Assembly: GCA_036426205.1 (NCBI GenBank)
Contig: CM071586.1
Coordinates: 10,454,383-10,518,382, forward strand
Direction of reading: 5' to 3'
DNA: 64,000 bases
Source of the DNA: Ascaphus truei
Taxonomy: Eukaryota > Chordata > Amphibia > Anura > Ascaphidae
Shown: positions 1 through 11,220 of the stretch, one piece after another
How the letters are laid out: each line of letters starts with the position of its first letter
Numbering within the stretch: the first letter of the stretch is position 1
The notes under the pieces: model-generated
The model's input: the letters and a program-made list of their open reading frames with translations, nothing else
What the model was told of the DNA's origin: nothing
Databases searched by the model: none
Position numbers and translations under genes: made by a program

Positions 1-560
1 GAGGGGAGGGATGGGATGGGATTGAGGTGGGGGGTTAAACAACAGCAGGCATGAGAAGTGTCGTATGGGGAGGCGAGGAGAGAGCAAAGTAGGAATACAG
101 GAGGGACCAGGATTAGGAGAGATATCCCGAAGAAGCAAGGAGGAGAGCATGGAAAGAAAAGAGAATTGTGAGTGAGGAGATTGTGGTAGGGTTGGTTTAG
201 TGCAGGTGTATAGCTGTGTGTGCAGAGGAACCAGGTAAGAAAGGAGTTCATTGTGACATGAGAAGTGGGGAGGAAAGAAAGGAGAGAGGAGATATATGAA
301 TAGAGTTTAGAGACATAAGGAGACTGGTGGAAGGAAGTGCCATACTTTGAAAATAGTGAGGTGCAGGCAAATATAAAAAATAAAGGCACGCATCACAGCA
401 AATAGTTAAGTGTTGAGTGTGCAGTCTGTAGATAGATGATATCCTCTTTTCTAAACGTAGATAAAAAGCAGGAATCAAGATAGCAGTAGGTGATGCACTG
501 TTCCATTCTTTTTGAACTGTCTTTTTAAATTATATTTCTCTTGAAACCATTTCGACTTTA
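1..560. other. Purine-rich left edge, no gene recognised
   Basis: The first 330 bases are strongly G/A-rich with repeated GAGG and GGAAAG runs. The rest is AT-rich. The small reading frames here lack any recognisable domain, and I see no repeat I can name. Confidence 0.4.
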
Positions 561-924
561 AAAGCATATGCTGATACAAAGCATGGCTGCTAGCGCAATG
601 GCTGTAGAGTTTACGTATATACTTTTAGAAAGTCACTGGTTGGCCACAACAAACTTATTAGCACATGTGAGGGTAGTTAAATGTATATGGATATATATAT
701 TGGGGGGCTCTGAATATATCGGTGTCCCCCCCTCACCTCAAAATGCCAGTGCGCCGCCTGCAGCAGCTGCTTGGCCTGGTCACCGTGCAACCGGCCGCCA
801 GCACGAACTGGTTAATCATGACCTGGGCCGCAGATCACTCCAGTTCCCTGAATGTTTCCGGGAGCGGAGAGGCCGCCTCACAACGGAAGCAACAGGGTGG
901 GGGGCCTGCCGCTTGCCACCGACA

Positions 925-1230
925 CTCCTCATTGGCCGCGCCGCCGCCGTCACCCGCGAGGACACTCGGAGAGCGCTCCCTATTGGTCCGCCGGCTTGTT
1001 TTGGCTGTTTTTCGCGCATCTCATGGTGGCGGCTTTCTCCTTCAACGATCCCGCCTATTGATGTTTTGATTGCGGGCATTAGCTGTTGGTCGGTGTTGAT
1101 GAGCGCAGACAGTCGCTGTGCGGTCGCGATTGGCTTCGGGTAGGCAGCTGGGCCGGGTGTAATGATTGGTCCTGATTAGACGGTTTAAACCGAAGTCTCT
1201 GAGGCTTGGAGCTGGTGATTGGTGCTGAGT
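925..1230. promoter_or_regulatory. GC-rich stretch with five inverted CCAAT boxes
   Basis: ATTGG (the reverse complement of CCAAT) occurs at 931, 982, 1129, 1165 and 1218 within a locally GC-rich, CpG-containing stretch. Several copies sit in good NF-Y context, for example GATTGG at 1128 and 1217 and TATTGG at 981. Repeated inverted CCAAT boxes are typical of promoters read on the minus strand. No coding exon is visible on either side, so this may be an orphan promoter or part of a repeat. The motif count is seen in the sequence; promoter function is inference. Confidence 0.35.
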
Positions 1231-1282
1231 CCCGTAGTGTAACAACAGGGAAAGTGGCCAAGTTCATTGAGGACTTTGTGAC

Positions 1283-1283
1283 A

Positions 1284-1316
<33 letters not shown>
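1283..1316. repeat. (CA)n microsatellite
   Basis: Uninterrupted CA dinucleotide run of about 34 bases. Confidence 0.95.
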
Positions 1317-1318
<2 letters not shown>

Positions 1319-1639
1319 CTTCAAGGAGAATGCAGTCTCTCCGCCGGGGTTTTGACTCCGCCCACGTGTCCTCCCACACACGGCACGAGTGCAGATTGAC
1401 TGCACCCGGCCACCGTACGCCTCCAGCCCCTGCAGGACAGATTTTACTTCCGCCCGTGCTACTCGCTTCCCCCACACCCGCGCTCGCTTCTCCCGCGGTG
1501 AGCGGGCCGCAAAAATATCCGTTGCGGGCCGCGGGCCGCATGTTTGACATGCCTGCACTAGAGCAAAACACAAGTACAGAGGACAGTACCACATACAGAT
1601 ACGTACACAAGACATGGACACCTAGTACACTTACAGTAT

Positions 1640-2390
1640 GACACTCAGAAATCAATTCCCACGACCAAAAGACGATATAGGGAGTTTTTGTGACCTAATG
1701 AAAAGTCTAATGACTGCATGCGACCCCGTTTGCGAACATATAAACATTTACTGACAGTCATTATGACAAAAACAGAACAAGGGAAATTTACCAAAGCCGT
1801 TAATAACGATAGAGCTGAAAGGACTCCAGTATGGGCCTCAGTGAATTGGGAGCCCGCACAAAAAAAAAACAAATGCTTAACAAGGCCATTTTGGCCGCAC
1901 TCCAAAAGGCATTTGCCCCGGCGATTAATTGGGAAAAAATTAATTCAATCAAGCAGGAAAAGGGAGAGACAGTAGAAGAATTTGCAAACAGGTTAATCCA
2001 GGCTGTAAAATCCTATGAAGGGATAAGGAATGTTGAGGTGGGTTCTGGCCCTCTTCTAGTGGCAGCCTTTGTTATGGGTTTACACACAGATATTGCCAAA
2101 GGTTTAACCAGGGTATTTAAAAAATGGGAAAGTCTACCCATAAGTGAAATGATAGCTAGCGCAAAGCATTTTGAAAGGAAGAAACAGGAATGTGAAAAGG
2201 CAGAGAAACAGAAATCGTGTATGAAAGCTCAGACTGTATTTTTTCAGGATAATAGACAGAGACAGGGAGGTTACCAAGAGAAGGACAAAGGAAGTGACAA
2301 TAAAAGAAGGGATTGGAGGCAGATAGAATGTTTTAATTGCAGAAAAATAGGACACATAGCCAGAAATTGCAGAACAGCCCCTAGCAGTTA
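1640..2390 (+). pseudogene. Endogenous retrovirus gag remnant (capsid C-terminus and zinc knuckle)
   Basis: The frame open from 1831 to 2424 carries a capsid major-homology-like stretch (IKQEKGETVEEFANRL) followed by a basic linker. Near its C-terminus is one CCHC zinc knuckle (CFNCRKIGHIARNC). Upstream, 1640-1830 continues in a gag-like style (DLMKSLMTACDP) but with stops and frame changes. This arrangement (capsid then a single CCHC box) fits gag of a gamma- or epsilon-like retrovirus; the exact genus is not resolvable by eye. No protease, polymerase or 5' LTR follows, so this is a broken fragment. It may or may not belong to the same insertion as the env and LTR near 9-10.4 kb. Confidence 0.7.
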
Positions 2391-2424
2391 TTTTCTTTTC
2401 TCAACAAATTGTTTTTGTTTTTAA

Positions 2425-3650
2425 CTACTGTAAAACAGGTCTTCCCCACCACTATTAAGAATCTCAGATTTTCTCAAGTGTACACACTGAGTAGGGAACA
2501 TACTGTCTTTTTTGTATGTATTTAGAATTGGGAAAATAGTTTTTCCCCCAAAAAATATTATGTTACATTATAAAGTTAAAAAAAAAAAAAGTTGTTTGCA
2601 ATAAATTACTATGGAAAGAAGCGTGAACCTACGAGCAGCCGCCCCGTTTTCTTATACACAAGAATGCGAACGCACGGGCTCGTAGTGGAACCTTCCGACC
2701 TTCAGTAATCCCCGTGTGTCCGTGGTAGTATAAATCTTCGGATTTCATGAGGCTTTGTGGCTACGATTATGCATGGCATGACCGTCTAATCAAAGCTGCA
2801 GGGCCAGGATCTGAATACACTTAGAAGTTTTACCTGAATGAATCCCCGTGTGTAAGAATTGAATCATGCCAACACCAGGATAACACATGTATACAAATCA
2901 CCATCCAAGAACTTGTAAGTGTTTTACAAAAATAAGAATATCATTAATTGCATACAATACAAGTTCTAAGTGTCCGTGATAAATGAGAAAGAAGGACAAA
3001 AAGAATGGGTATATGTGGAAAGATCAATTAAGCTTTACCATTTTTTAATAAAACATTCGGTTACTGGTATAGTTTAAAAGTTTATTCGCTCTGGCCAGGC
3101 GGATACATTTTTAAAACCAGGAGATATTCTTTTTTCCTTCTGCATCAAAAGTCCACGAAAGAGAGAGAATTAGGAAAGCAGTCCAAACAGGAAAACCCTC
3201 CTCCAGCAGCAAAAAGTGCATTCCAGACAGGAAAGGTTCATTAGTAATTCCGAACCTTCAAATTTAGGTTTAAAAACAACTCAGTAATAATATGGGTAAA
3301 GAAAATTATTATTATTTTTTAGACTAAGTATGCAGGATAAAACTGTTCTGTGTTACAATTTTTTCATTATTATTTTTGTAAACTTGCTTTTGCTCTGTAT
3401 CAGAGACGTGTGAAATTATGTTTGTGTATGGTGCTTTCTATTTTCTGTATAACCGGTAAAAACATTTCAATTCTATTTGTTTTAAATATGTCTTAAGATG
3501 TTGGTAAATGTTTACAAGCACATGATATGTCAAGAGACAATGATCCCTTGTTTTCTTTCGAAGGTAGCATGAAAAATTAATTTTATATAGGGCTATATGA
3601 GAAGCTCCATTTTTACCTCTAAGCTACCCCAGCCTGTATAAGCAGTCAGT
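2425..3650. other. AT-rich stretch, no gene recognised
   Basis: Contains an A-run at about 2579-2591 and generally AT-rich sequence. I see no coding exon and no repeat that I can name. Confidence 0.4.
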
Positions 3651-4010
3651 ATATGCTAGAATCCACAGAGGAGTGCTACTGAGCATGGCAATATATATTT
3701 AAAACCAGAGACAAAACATGAAACACAGATAGAGCTCAGTGCACATCCAGTTAAACTTATACATGGTACAGTGCCTAAATATATATGTATAGATATCTAT
3801 TAAATAAAATTGTCTTTTAGTTTAACATTTTGGCCAAAGTGTTGTAAGCCCCTGAGCCACTACACGGCAGACCACATCTCAAGGGTCCCTAACACTAATA
3901 TAAATTATTAATAACCTGTTCATTACCAGGAAGAATGATTTATAATAAATCTGTCAAAATTAGTTGCATAGTTCTAAGTCTGATTGAAGCTTTTATTAAC
4001 CTGTACATTA

Positions 4011-4161
4011 CTAGGAAAAGCACTCTGTATTAGATTTGTCACAATCATACTGCAAGCAAGCAAGTTCCCCTCAGAGTGGGAGATGCTATGGAGTGAGCTA
4101 TGGGGAACTTGCTTGCTTGCAGTATGATTGTGACAAATCTAATACAGAGTGCTTTTGCTAG
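4011..4161. repeat. Perfect-type hairpin: 60-bp arms, 31-bp loop
   Basis: Bases 4011-4070 and 4102-4161 are reverse complements along nearly all 60 positions (one difference seen, at the outer CTAGG/CTAGC edge). The arms include TTGCTTGCTTGCAGTATG and its complement. The loop is 4071-4101. It abuts the left end of an LTR-like unit. The arms could fold as a long RNA hairpin if transcribed. Confidence 0.85.
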
Positions 4162-5899
4162 TGTAACCCTGGTCCCCAGCAGCTCCTGGAGACCCCCCTC
4201 CCCTGGTGCAGCTCGATCGCGGGTACTGAACAACCCGACGGCTGCTTCCAAGGGTGGGGGCTGGAGCAGGGAGCAGCGCGGCTTCTCCTGCCTGCGGCCG
4301 GTTGCCGGGGACGCGATCGGGCCGTTGCTAAGGCCGCGATCGCGTCTCTAAGGTCCCGGCGGCCGGTGAGGCAGGGCGCCGCCATTGAAGACAGCGTTGC
4401 GCATGCGCAGGGACGCGTAGGCGCAGGGAAAGCCCCAGAGCTAGGGATAGCTCGCGCGAGCATAGGGACAGCTCGGGGAGAAGAGAGAAAGCCCGGGAGA
4501 GCTTGCGCACGCGCAGTGCAGGGTAGGAAAAGCCCGCGAACCCCTAGCCTACCAGGGAAGGCTCTGAGCTGGGACTACATATCCCAAGAGCCTTTGCACG
4601 CCCCATGTGATACCAGGGAGCCAATAGGGCTTAGGAAGGCCTGGAGGAAAGAGATACATTGTTTGGGCTGCAGCACGTTTGTGAGTTGGAGCAGCGGAGC
4701 TGAAGGGGAAGGAAGGATGCAGGGAGTGAGTGCAGCTCCTGCATCCTGATAGGTACCCTCACCCTCCAGGTAGGCCCCAACTCCCCACCAGGTTAGTGGG
4801 TAACTGATAAGGGACGGCCCTAGATAGGGAGGTCGCCCTTAGTGTATGTAAGGTGCAGGTTTGGCAGTGCCACAGCGGGTAGTGCTGTGCGCACTGGCAA
4901 ATAGGCACAGCGTGCGAGCAGTGTGTTTGCTGCGGGTTCCAGGTTGCTGTGTTGAGTGTTGTATGTGACGCTGCGTGTACTGAGTGCAGTGTGTGTGCAG
5001 TGTGTGTGGATCCCTGCAGGCTGACAGTGTGAGCTGAGTGTTGGCTGCAGGTGCGTTAGGCTGTTAGGATTAGCAGTTACAGTTGAGACTGGGTAGCTAG
5101 GGGAAGGGGGGCAGGTTAATGTTCCACAGGCCCTAGGAGTTTTCCCCAAGCCATCCCAGGTTGCGGTTCCTCAGGGACAGGCCCTAGGTTAGGGTTGCTG
5201 TCACTCTAGAAGTAGTTAGGCAGAAAGCTGATAACGGCGGTTGCTGTTCCCATGCGGTTGGTGTTGCCGTGATCGGTTGCAGTTCCCGTGGAGCGGTGGG
5301 ACCCTCGTTGGGGTCCACCGGCAGAGTACCTGGAAAGAATCAGACGGACGTCTGACCCTTTGAGAAGAGTGTTGCAGGCCCGAGCATCGGAGTGCTCGGA
5401 AGGTATCAATATTATATGTGCACCAACAGGCCTAGAGGTTTTAGTGACTGCGCAGTCACCCAGTGACCATCTCTGTAGGAGTACGGGACATTGGGTGGGG
5501 TTCTTGGGACACTGGGTGGGATCACCTGGTGTCGGGGAATCGTCCTGCGAGACGTCACCACGGGTAGTGTCTCCTCGTGAGAGGGACACAGGTTATGATG
5601 TTATGTAATGGATTATGATATTCTCTATGTTCGTAGTAAAGCCCTTAGTTATATATAATCACTGTGTGTGTAGTTTCTTATTGGGTTCCTATGTAGGGTC
5701 ATTCTACACTTCCCTAGAATCCTACATAGGTGGAGGCGCTGTAAACGAAGATCCGTTCCAGAGGATTCACCCCAGGCTCTCATTAGCGGAGGCTCAGACC
5801 TCCTGTGAGCCTGCAGGTATACGCACCACACCGGTAACACCACATGTTCTACTCACCCACACTACATATGAGATTGGGTGGGGTGGAATACCCGTTACA
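4162..5899 (+). mobile_element. LTR-like unit 1 (TGTAAC...GTTACA)
   Basis: Starts TGTAACCC and ends CCCGTTACA, an inverted 6-bp terminus. The flanks are CTAG (4158-4161) and CTGG (5900-5903), a plausible 4-bp target duplication with one change. The body is GC-rich around 4200-4700, with an NRF1-like GCGCATGCGC near 4399 and a GGACTACATATCCC stretch near 4571 that resembles a ZNF143/Staf core. About 170 bp from the right end it has TGGAGGCGCTG, shared with two other units (6537-7324 and, on the minus strand, 27425-28946). No internal gag or pol is present, so it reads as a solo LTR or a non-autonomous relative. Confidence 0.55.
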
Positions 5900-5910
5900 C
5901 TGGTAATATA

Positions 5911-6310
5911 CACTGGCGACACACTTTATTCGAGCTCGGCTAGTCCCACGAATTCGGGTATACCCGGGTGTATTGAGGTTTGTGACTGTTTTCTGCCCGA
6001 GTGCATTGAGGTATTTTCCAGGCAGGGATTGAAGCATTTTATTCCCTCTGGCTGCAATACTGCACAGTATATATATATATATACTGCATTACAATTCATG
6101 AATTTATGCCATCTGGTAGACACGCGAAGCATTGCAGCCTATTAAATCCTAATCATTATCATTTAACAGATCAGCCGCCCGTCAGCCAGGCAATGAACCC
6201 AGGCTGGGAAGGCAAACACAACGGGGCTTGTCAGAGGTGAGGAGCGGCGCATTCCAGGTATCTGCCAGGTACATACTGGGTATTTGCTCGAATAAAGTGT
6301 GTCGGTGCAG
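5911..6310 (+). mobile_element. CACTGG MITE, copy 1
   Basis: A 400-bp element bounded by TA on both sides. The termini are CACTGGCGACACACTTTATT and, on the opposite strand, CTGCACCGACACACTTTATT, so the terminal inverted repeat is about 25 bp. The centre has a palindromic ACTGCACAGT/(AT)n/ACTGCAT segment. It encodes nothing. Two further copies (27666-28064 and 47356-47752) are nearly identical over the full length. The TA target and TIR suggest a Tc1/mariner-type non-autonomous element; that assignment is inference. Confidence 0.85.
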
Positions 6311-6536
6311 TACAGGTTAATAAAAGCTTCAATCAGACTTAGAACTATGCAACTAATTTTGACACATTTATTATAAATCATTCTTCCTGGTAATGCACAG
6401 GTTATTAAGAATTTATATTAGTGTGAGGGACCCTTGAGATGTGGTCTGCCGGGTAGTGGCTCAAGGGCTTACAACATTTTGGCCAAAATGTTAAACTAAA
6501 AGACCCTTTTATTTAATAGATATCTATACATATATA

Positions 6537-7324
6537 TGTAGCCATGCATAATAATGACTGCAGACATCTTCCCTGTTGGCAGTAAGTCCTGGTAAGTACA
6601 GGCCTGCCAGCAGTAGTTATGGAGGTTTTCCCTCACACCCTGGTGAGGTGCCCTGTGTATGGATGGGAGTGGCTACATGCTCTGAGTCCCTGGATAGTGA
6701 CATCAGAGATGTGCCTGCCCCCTGAGGTATAAAGGTCACAACACTGTCAGTTAAGTGTTGTTGACAAGCAGTAGTTGCAGTTGTTGCACAGAGAGTGCAA
6801 GATAGTTTCATGACCCTAGTGCTGTAACTAGTGGCACGACTATTCTAATCAAGCCTGTCTAGGCCACACTGTGTCCAGGGACCTGGCACAGGGGGGATCT
6901 CCCTAAAGGGAGAGGGGATCCCACTCCAATTGAGGAGGGCAGTACCTAGCAAAGGGACAGCACGGAGGAATGTGCGGCTGAAGCTGAGAGCTGCATGGGG
7001 CAGTCTACTGTAATCAGATCTTCAATAAAGATGCCCTTGTTAAAGAAACCCCCACTGTGTGAGTGTGAGATTACTCAACAGTGGCAGTCACCACCGAGAA
7101 GGAGTTCCTCACCAGGACCATCCCCCTGCGGAAGCATAGATCCTGATGAGGTGGAGGCGCTGCACATGATGTAAGTTGGACTCCCCTAATACCATCAAGC
7201 GGGAGACTCAGGAGTCCTGTGCTTGCAGGTGCACCACCATACACGATCACGTAATGGGGACCGGTTAGACCACACGGGCCAATGCGAGATTGGGGGGGTC
7301 AGACAAGGGGGTCCAGCCGTTACA
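6537..7324 (+). mobile_element. LTR-like unit 2 (TGTAGCC...GTTACA)
   Basis: Begins TGTAGCCATG and ends CCGTTACA, flanked by TATA on both sides. It interrupts the right inverted arm of the surrounding element: the uninterrupted sequence is visible in the left arm near 3775-3800. It contains AATAAA near 7024 and TGGAGGCGCTG near 7150, the same landmark as in units 1 and 3. No coding capacity. Best read as a solo LTR. Confidence 0.6.
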
Positions 7325-7424
7325 TATATTTAGGCACTGTACCGTGTATAAGTTTCACTGGATGTGCACTGAGCTCTGTCTGTGTTTCATGTTCTGTCTC
7401 TGGTTTTAAATATGCTAGAATCCA

Positions 7425-8010
7425 GCAATTTTTAACCACTCCAATTCAATGGCATTTGCAGAAAGCCCAGAAAAATTAGCTGCCTATATGCCAATAGTAA
7501 GCAACTGAAGTTTGACATTGTTTTAATAATACAATTATATTCTATAGTTATTTCTGTATTTTAATAGTGCTGAAAGTATACCCAGTAATTCACAAAGCGT
7601 ACAATATAAAGAAGTTAGCATACAGTCATATATGAAATAATTTTTCCTATAGTCAACTGAAAATGTAATGTAGTGAAAAACTTGTAACTATTTTCTCTCC
7701 TTTTCTCTCCAAAAGGTGACTCAATTTGAACCCTTACCTATAACCTCTCATTTTAAAGAATGCAACCCTAGACAATCCAGATTTTATTACTTCATGGCAT
7801 ATATAAATCTCAAGCTGCTAATGTTTTAAACGCCATAATTCTTTTATGTCGTATATTGTTCACATGGCATAGGATTTGCATATGAACAAAAGAGGGGATA
7901 ATTTATATTATTTACTGTAATACACCTGTCTATATGCGGATGCTAAGACAAGTGATAAAAATAAATAAAAATAAAAGTATTTTCTAATATCGTGCTGATA
8001 CTAAATTATA
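7425..8010. other. AT-rich sequence, nothing recognised
   Basis: No coding exon or named repeat recognised between the composite element and the repeat that starts near 8010. Confidence 0.4.
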
Positions 8011-9045
8011 GTGGCTAGAAGCGCACCCCTTGTGCTTTTTATTAATGACATTTTTCATTGTGCTTTTTATTAATGACATGTTTTAAGTCCCTCTAATCTC
8101 AGGTGCAGCTTATACAGTCTACCAAAGAAAACAGCATCAGCTAATAGAATGTGATTGAATAATGGTCAAGCATTTTCTACGCAAGAACGCTCTTCATCCC
8201 AGGTTCTGCCGAAGCTTACGAGCGAAACATGTTGTTCTGAGGAGGATTTTTGGACATGTTATACTGTACCACCGCAGTTTCACCTGGATCGCCGTTCGCC
8301 GCCAGACTTTTCGGACGCGGAAGTCAGGGTACAACGCCGATCGCGCCATACAGGAGAGCTGCCGTGAGTTCTGGGACATTTCCAATTGGACTTTTTACTT
8401 CTTTTATTCATTAAAGTTCTGTTTTTTACCTGGCTTACCCTGCCTGTGATTTACTAAAGAAGATTGTGCTCCACCTCTAAGGCTGGGATTATCTCTGAGT
8501 GTCTACACTCACATATGGCCATTTGAGTGGTTTTTATATATCTATTTTATCCATCCCACCATTTATTGTCACTTGACAGTGTCATACACCTATGGCTGTT
8601 CTCCCCTCCTTCTCTCCTGAGATCTCCGTCAGGACCAGTGATCAATGAAGCAAGCCGTAGGCTAAAGCCACCTTTGTTGTGATGTGTCTACACTCACACA
8701 TGGCCGTGTGAGTGATTTTGTATTACTTCCTTCCATCCTATTTCCCCTCCCATCACCCATTCAATTTTTTAGCAATTTAGGCTATTGTGTGACTTACATT
8801 TTGCTGTTTCTGTTTTTTCTGGCTTGCGCTCGCCTTATTGTGTCTTCATACTGTGTGAGGATCGTGGGAGATCCGTTACCGGCTGAGCAGCAACAAAGAC
8901 CAGCGGCTAGTATTGCACGATTTTATTATTTATGTGCATCATTGCCGCCTATCTACATCCACTTTGAACTCCAACTAGATTTTGGGTATCAGTGTGTATA
9001 ATTGTGAGGAGCGCCCCAGTTTTCTTGTATATCATTTACTCACTT
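8010..9045 (+). mobile_element. Short interspersed repeat with a degenerate hammerhead-like core
   Basis: A non-coding repeat that appears to interrupt an endogenous retroviral env: coding similarity begins only after 9046. It carries the motif CTGCCGAAGC...GCGAAACATGT near 8206 and two related blocks (ACTCACATATGGCC near 8508 and ACTCACACATGGCC near 8691). The right side has GGAGCGCCCCAGTTTTC. Element boundaries are estimates. Family assignment is uncertain. Confidence 0.35.
8203..8237 (+). ncRNA. Eroded hammerhead-like motif
   Basis: CTGCCGA is followed by GCT-TACG-AGC, then GAAA and the palindrome ACATGT. Compared with the hammerhead core C-U-G-A-N-G-A, position 6 is C rather than A, and stem I is not convincing. 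Stem II and a palindromic stem III remain. Probably inactive. Confidence 0.25.
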
Positions 9046-9606
9046 AACCAAGAACAGGTTTAGTTCAGACTAATGGCCCTACAGAATAGAATGGCACTAG
9101 ACTACATTTTAGCAGCAAAGGGGGGCATATGTGCCCTCATTAAAGAGAAATGTTGTGTCTTCATTCAAGATCAAAGTGGTCAAATTGAGTATGAGCTAGA
9201 GGAAATCGCAGAGATACAGGACAGGTTGAGGAAGGGAGGAGATGCAGAGTGGGATATTTTTGGGCTTGGCAATTTGCTGGGATCACTAGGATCAAAACTG
9301 GTGAGTGGTTTGTTGTGTGTGCTGGTTGTATTTGTCATCATCTATGTGTGTGTCACCTGTTGCAAGAGCCTGATCCATACGTGTGTCACCCCCTCTACTG
9401 ATTCAATGGCCCTCTTTTCAGGAGCAAAATATGCCAACACTGACAGCAGTCCCTTGAAGAAAGAAGAAAACGGCGAACTAACTCTAGAAGATATTCTGGC
9501 CGCAGAGCCAGTGGACATTGCTAAGGGAGGCAACGGTCAGGCCCACTCCCTATTCTACCAGGACTATGAGACCACCAATAATTCAATACTGGACTGTTAT
9601 CCGTAA
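9046..9606 (+). pseudogene. Endogenous retrovirus env remnant (transmembrane subunit C-terminal part)
   Basis: The open frame from the internal Met at 9073 to the stop at 9604-9606 gives 177 residues. It opens inside the ectodomain of a retroviral transmembrane subunit: an LQNRMALDYILAAKGG stretch typical of the gamma-type immunosuppressive-domain region, followed by the CX6CC motif (C-ALIKEK-CC). A hydrophobic anchor lies at about residues 78-99, and the cytoplasmic tail is about 75 residues. The surface subunit, fusion peptide and signal peptide are absent, so the frame is 5'-truncated; sequence just upstream has a stop. It is followed after about 35 bp by a polypurine tract and a 3' LTR, the normal retroviral order. 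CX6CC places it with gamma-type env proteins whose two subunits are disulphide-linked (family knowledge). Confidence 0.85.
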
Positions 9607-9639
9607 AGCATTTTTTGTTTAAGGATTAAAAGGAAGGAT

Positions 9640-10380
9640 TGTGAAAGTGTGATATAAAGCACACATAGGGGGGTGCACAAGGATCCATTTTGTTTCTCTG
9701 TTTGTCATCATGTTTTTTATATAGTATGATAGAAGTTTGATTGAGATTTGACCTCTGTGATCTTGCTATCCTGTAAATCACAGATTCCCTCAGGGTCTTT
9801 CACTCTTCCACAACTAATCTGTATATATGCCAGGTGCAAGGGAGGGGGGGGGGGGGGGGTGAACGGAGGGAAGAACCCGTTTGAGATAAGAGGCTATACC
9901 CATATAAAACTCCAATTTGGGTGGATGTGTTTGCAAATAATTGGAGTTTAGGAAACAGTAAAGATAAAAATCTTGCTTCCCCTGCTCCTCCTTATTTTCC
10001 AATAACAGCCCTAAATTTAGGAATGTGATAATTGTGTTATCAGGAAATACTCCCCCCAAGGTGTGAGCCAAAGTGTAGTATAAGAGCGATGTAGTAAAAA
10101 CCTGTATTTTCTTGTATTGATCAGGTATCTGTATCAATAAAAGGTCAACCCCTCCTGGAGGGGCGTATTATTATAATTTCCTATAAGCCAGCCCATCTAG
10201 GGGCATGTATTATACCTCAGGAGGGTATAACGATTATGTATTTCTCCCTATACTGTATGGCAGAGGAGCTCTGGCATCGAGCTTCCTTTCCTTGTATACT
10301 CGTAATGAAATAAACTCTTACTTGATTCAACTCTGAAAAATATTGAACCCGTAACCATTGTATTTTTTCTTGCATTCACA
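9640..10380 (+). mobile_element. 3' LTR of an endogenous retrovirus
   Basis: Directly after env comes a polypurine tract (AAAAGGAAGGA, about 9628-9638), then TGTGAA at 9640. The matching TTCACA ends at 10380, giving a 741-bp LTR with 6-bp inverted termini. AATAAA lies near 10309 with the expected short R/U5 behind it. A poly-G run sits at about 9847-9859. The 5' LTR is not in the window, and no target duplication can be tested. Confidence 0.75.
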
Positions 10381-10530
10381 CCGCCATGTTATCCCTGTCA
10401 GTGATTAGCGCGATACCGCCATGTTATCCCTGTCAGTGATTAGCGCGATACTGCGTGATACCGCCATGTTATCCCTGTCAGTGATTAGCGCGATACCGCC
10501 ATGTTATCACTGCTTAGTGATTAGTACAGT
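10381..10530 (+). repeat. Tandem repeat, about 35-bp unit, four copies
   Basis: The unit ccgccatgttatccctgtca plus gtgattagcgcgata recurs from about 10381, with one short spacer copy (GATACTGCGT) and a last diverged unit near 10497-10530. Confidence 0.85.
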
Positions 10531-10589
10531 GGGCAGTATCACGCTATAAGGGCATTTATCGTGCATTAAGCCGCTTATCACTGTTTAGT

Positions 10590-10900
10590 GAATGAGCCCC
10601 TAAGCCTGCTGGTCAGAAAGCGCAACGCACAGCAGATGCTAATGCCAATTATAGGCTATGGGGACATAGTATACGGCTCGGCACCCCAAACTCACCTTAG
10701 CAAACATGACACCCTCTACAAATCAATATGCCATTTTGATCTCCAATGCAACTACAGCACACATCACTGCGACGCGCTCACGTCTCTGCGACGCGCTCAG
10801 AGAACTAGATTGTCCATCACTTGAGTCTAGGCGCAAAGTTCACCTTTCCGGTCTCGCCTTCAAATACTTTATGGGCAAACTCCTCACCCCTACCACACGC
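10590..10900 (+). mobile_element. LINE reverse-transcriptase C-terminal fragment
   Basis: The + frames encode [13 protein letters not shown], then GYGDIVYGSAPQTHLSK, and after a frameshift LESRRKVHLSGLAFKYFMGK. The same protein is seen on the minus strand at 34740-35410. This is the region C-terminal to the reverse-transcriptase core in L2/Rex-like non-LTR elements. It is 5'- and 3'-truncated and frameshifted. Confidence 0.65.
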
Positions 10901-10904
10901 AGAG

Positions 10905-11100
10905 AGTTACTGCCCCGCAGAGCTTACACTCTATATATACACTCACACTACTTCTATATATAACAATGTAATCAGTGTGAGAGAGTTACTGTCCCGCAGA
11001 GCTTACATTCTATATATACACTCACACACTACTTCTATATATAACAATGTAATCAGTGTGAGAGAGTTACTGTCCCGCAGAGCTTACATTCTATATACAC
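10905..11100 (+). repeat. Tandem repeat, about 75-bp unit
   Basis: A unit beginning GAGAGTTACTG(C/T)CCCGCAGAGC and ending TAACAATGTAATCAGTGTGA is repeated about 2.5 times. Confidence 0.8.
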
Positions 11101-11220
11101 AGTACAGGTCAGTGACCCCTGTATATATTCACCAGAATAGACCCCGGACACCCCCAGGGTGAGGAGCAGGAGGAGGGGACACAGCATTGTGCTGGTAAAT
11201 GGGCACATTGGGGACCTCGC

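Larger units (their letters stand above)
3651..7424. mobile_element. Composite element with long inverted arms, flanked by a 15-bp direct repeat
   Basis: The 15-mer ATATGCTAGAATCCA occurs at 3651-3665 and again at 7410-7424, consistent with a target-site duplication. Just inside, about 3703-4020 is repeated in inverted orientation at 6306-6536 plus 7325-7409. Shared landmarks include the stretch with TTTTGGCCAAA, the stretch containing GAGCTCAGTGCAC, and TTTAAAACCAGAG. The right arm is split by an LTR-like unit (6537-7324). Two further insertions (4162-5899 and 5911-6310) fill the middle. The superfamily is unclear: long arms suggest a DNA element, while the long target duplication is more usual for LINE-driven insertion with inversion. 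Confidence 0.55.

Noticed and set aside
568..1655. Overlapping open frames of 191, 180 and 156 residues
   Set aside because: GC-rich non-coding sequence; frames overlap on both strands, lack domains, and pass through a CA microsatellite.
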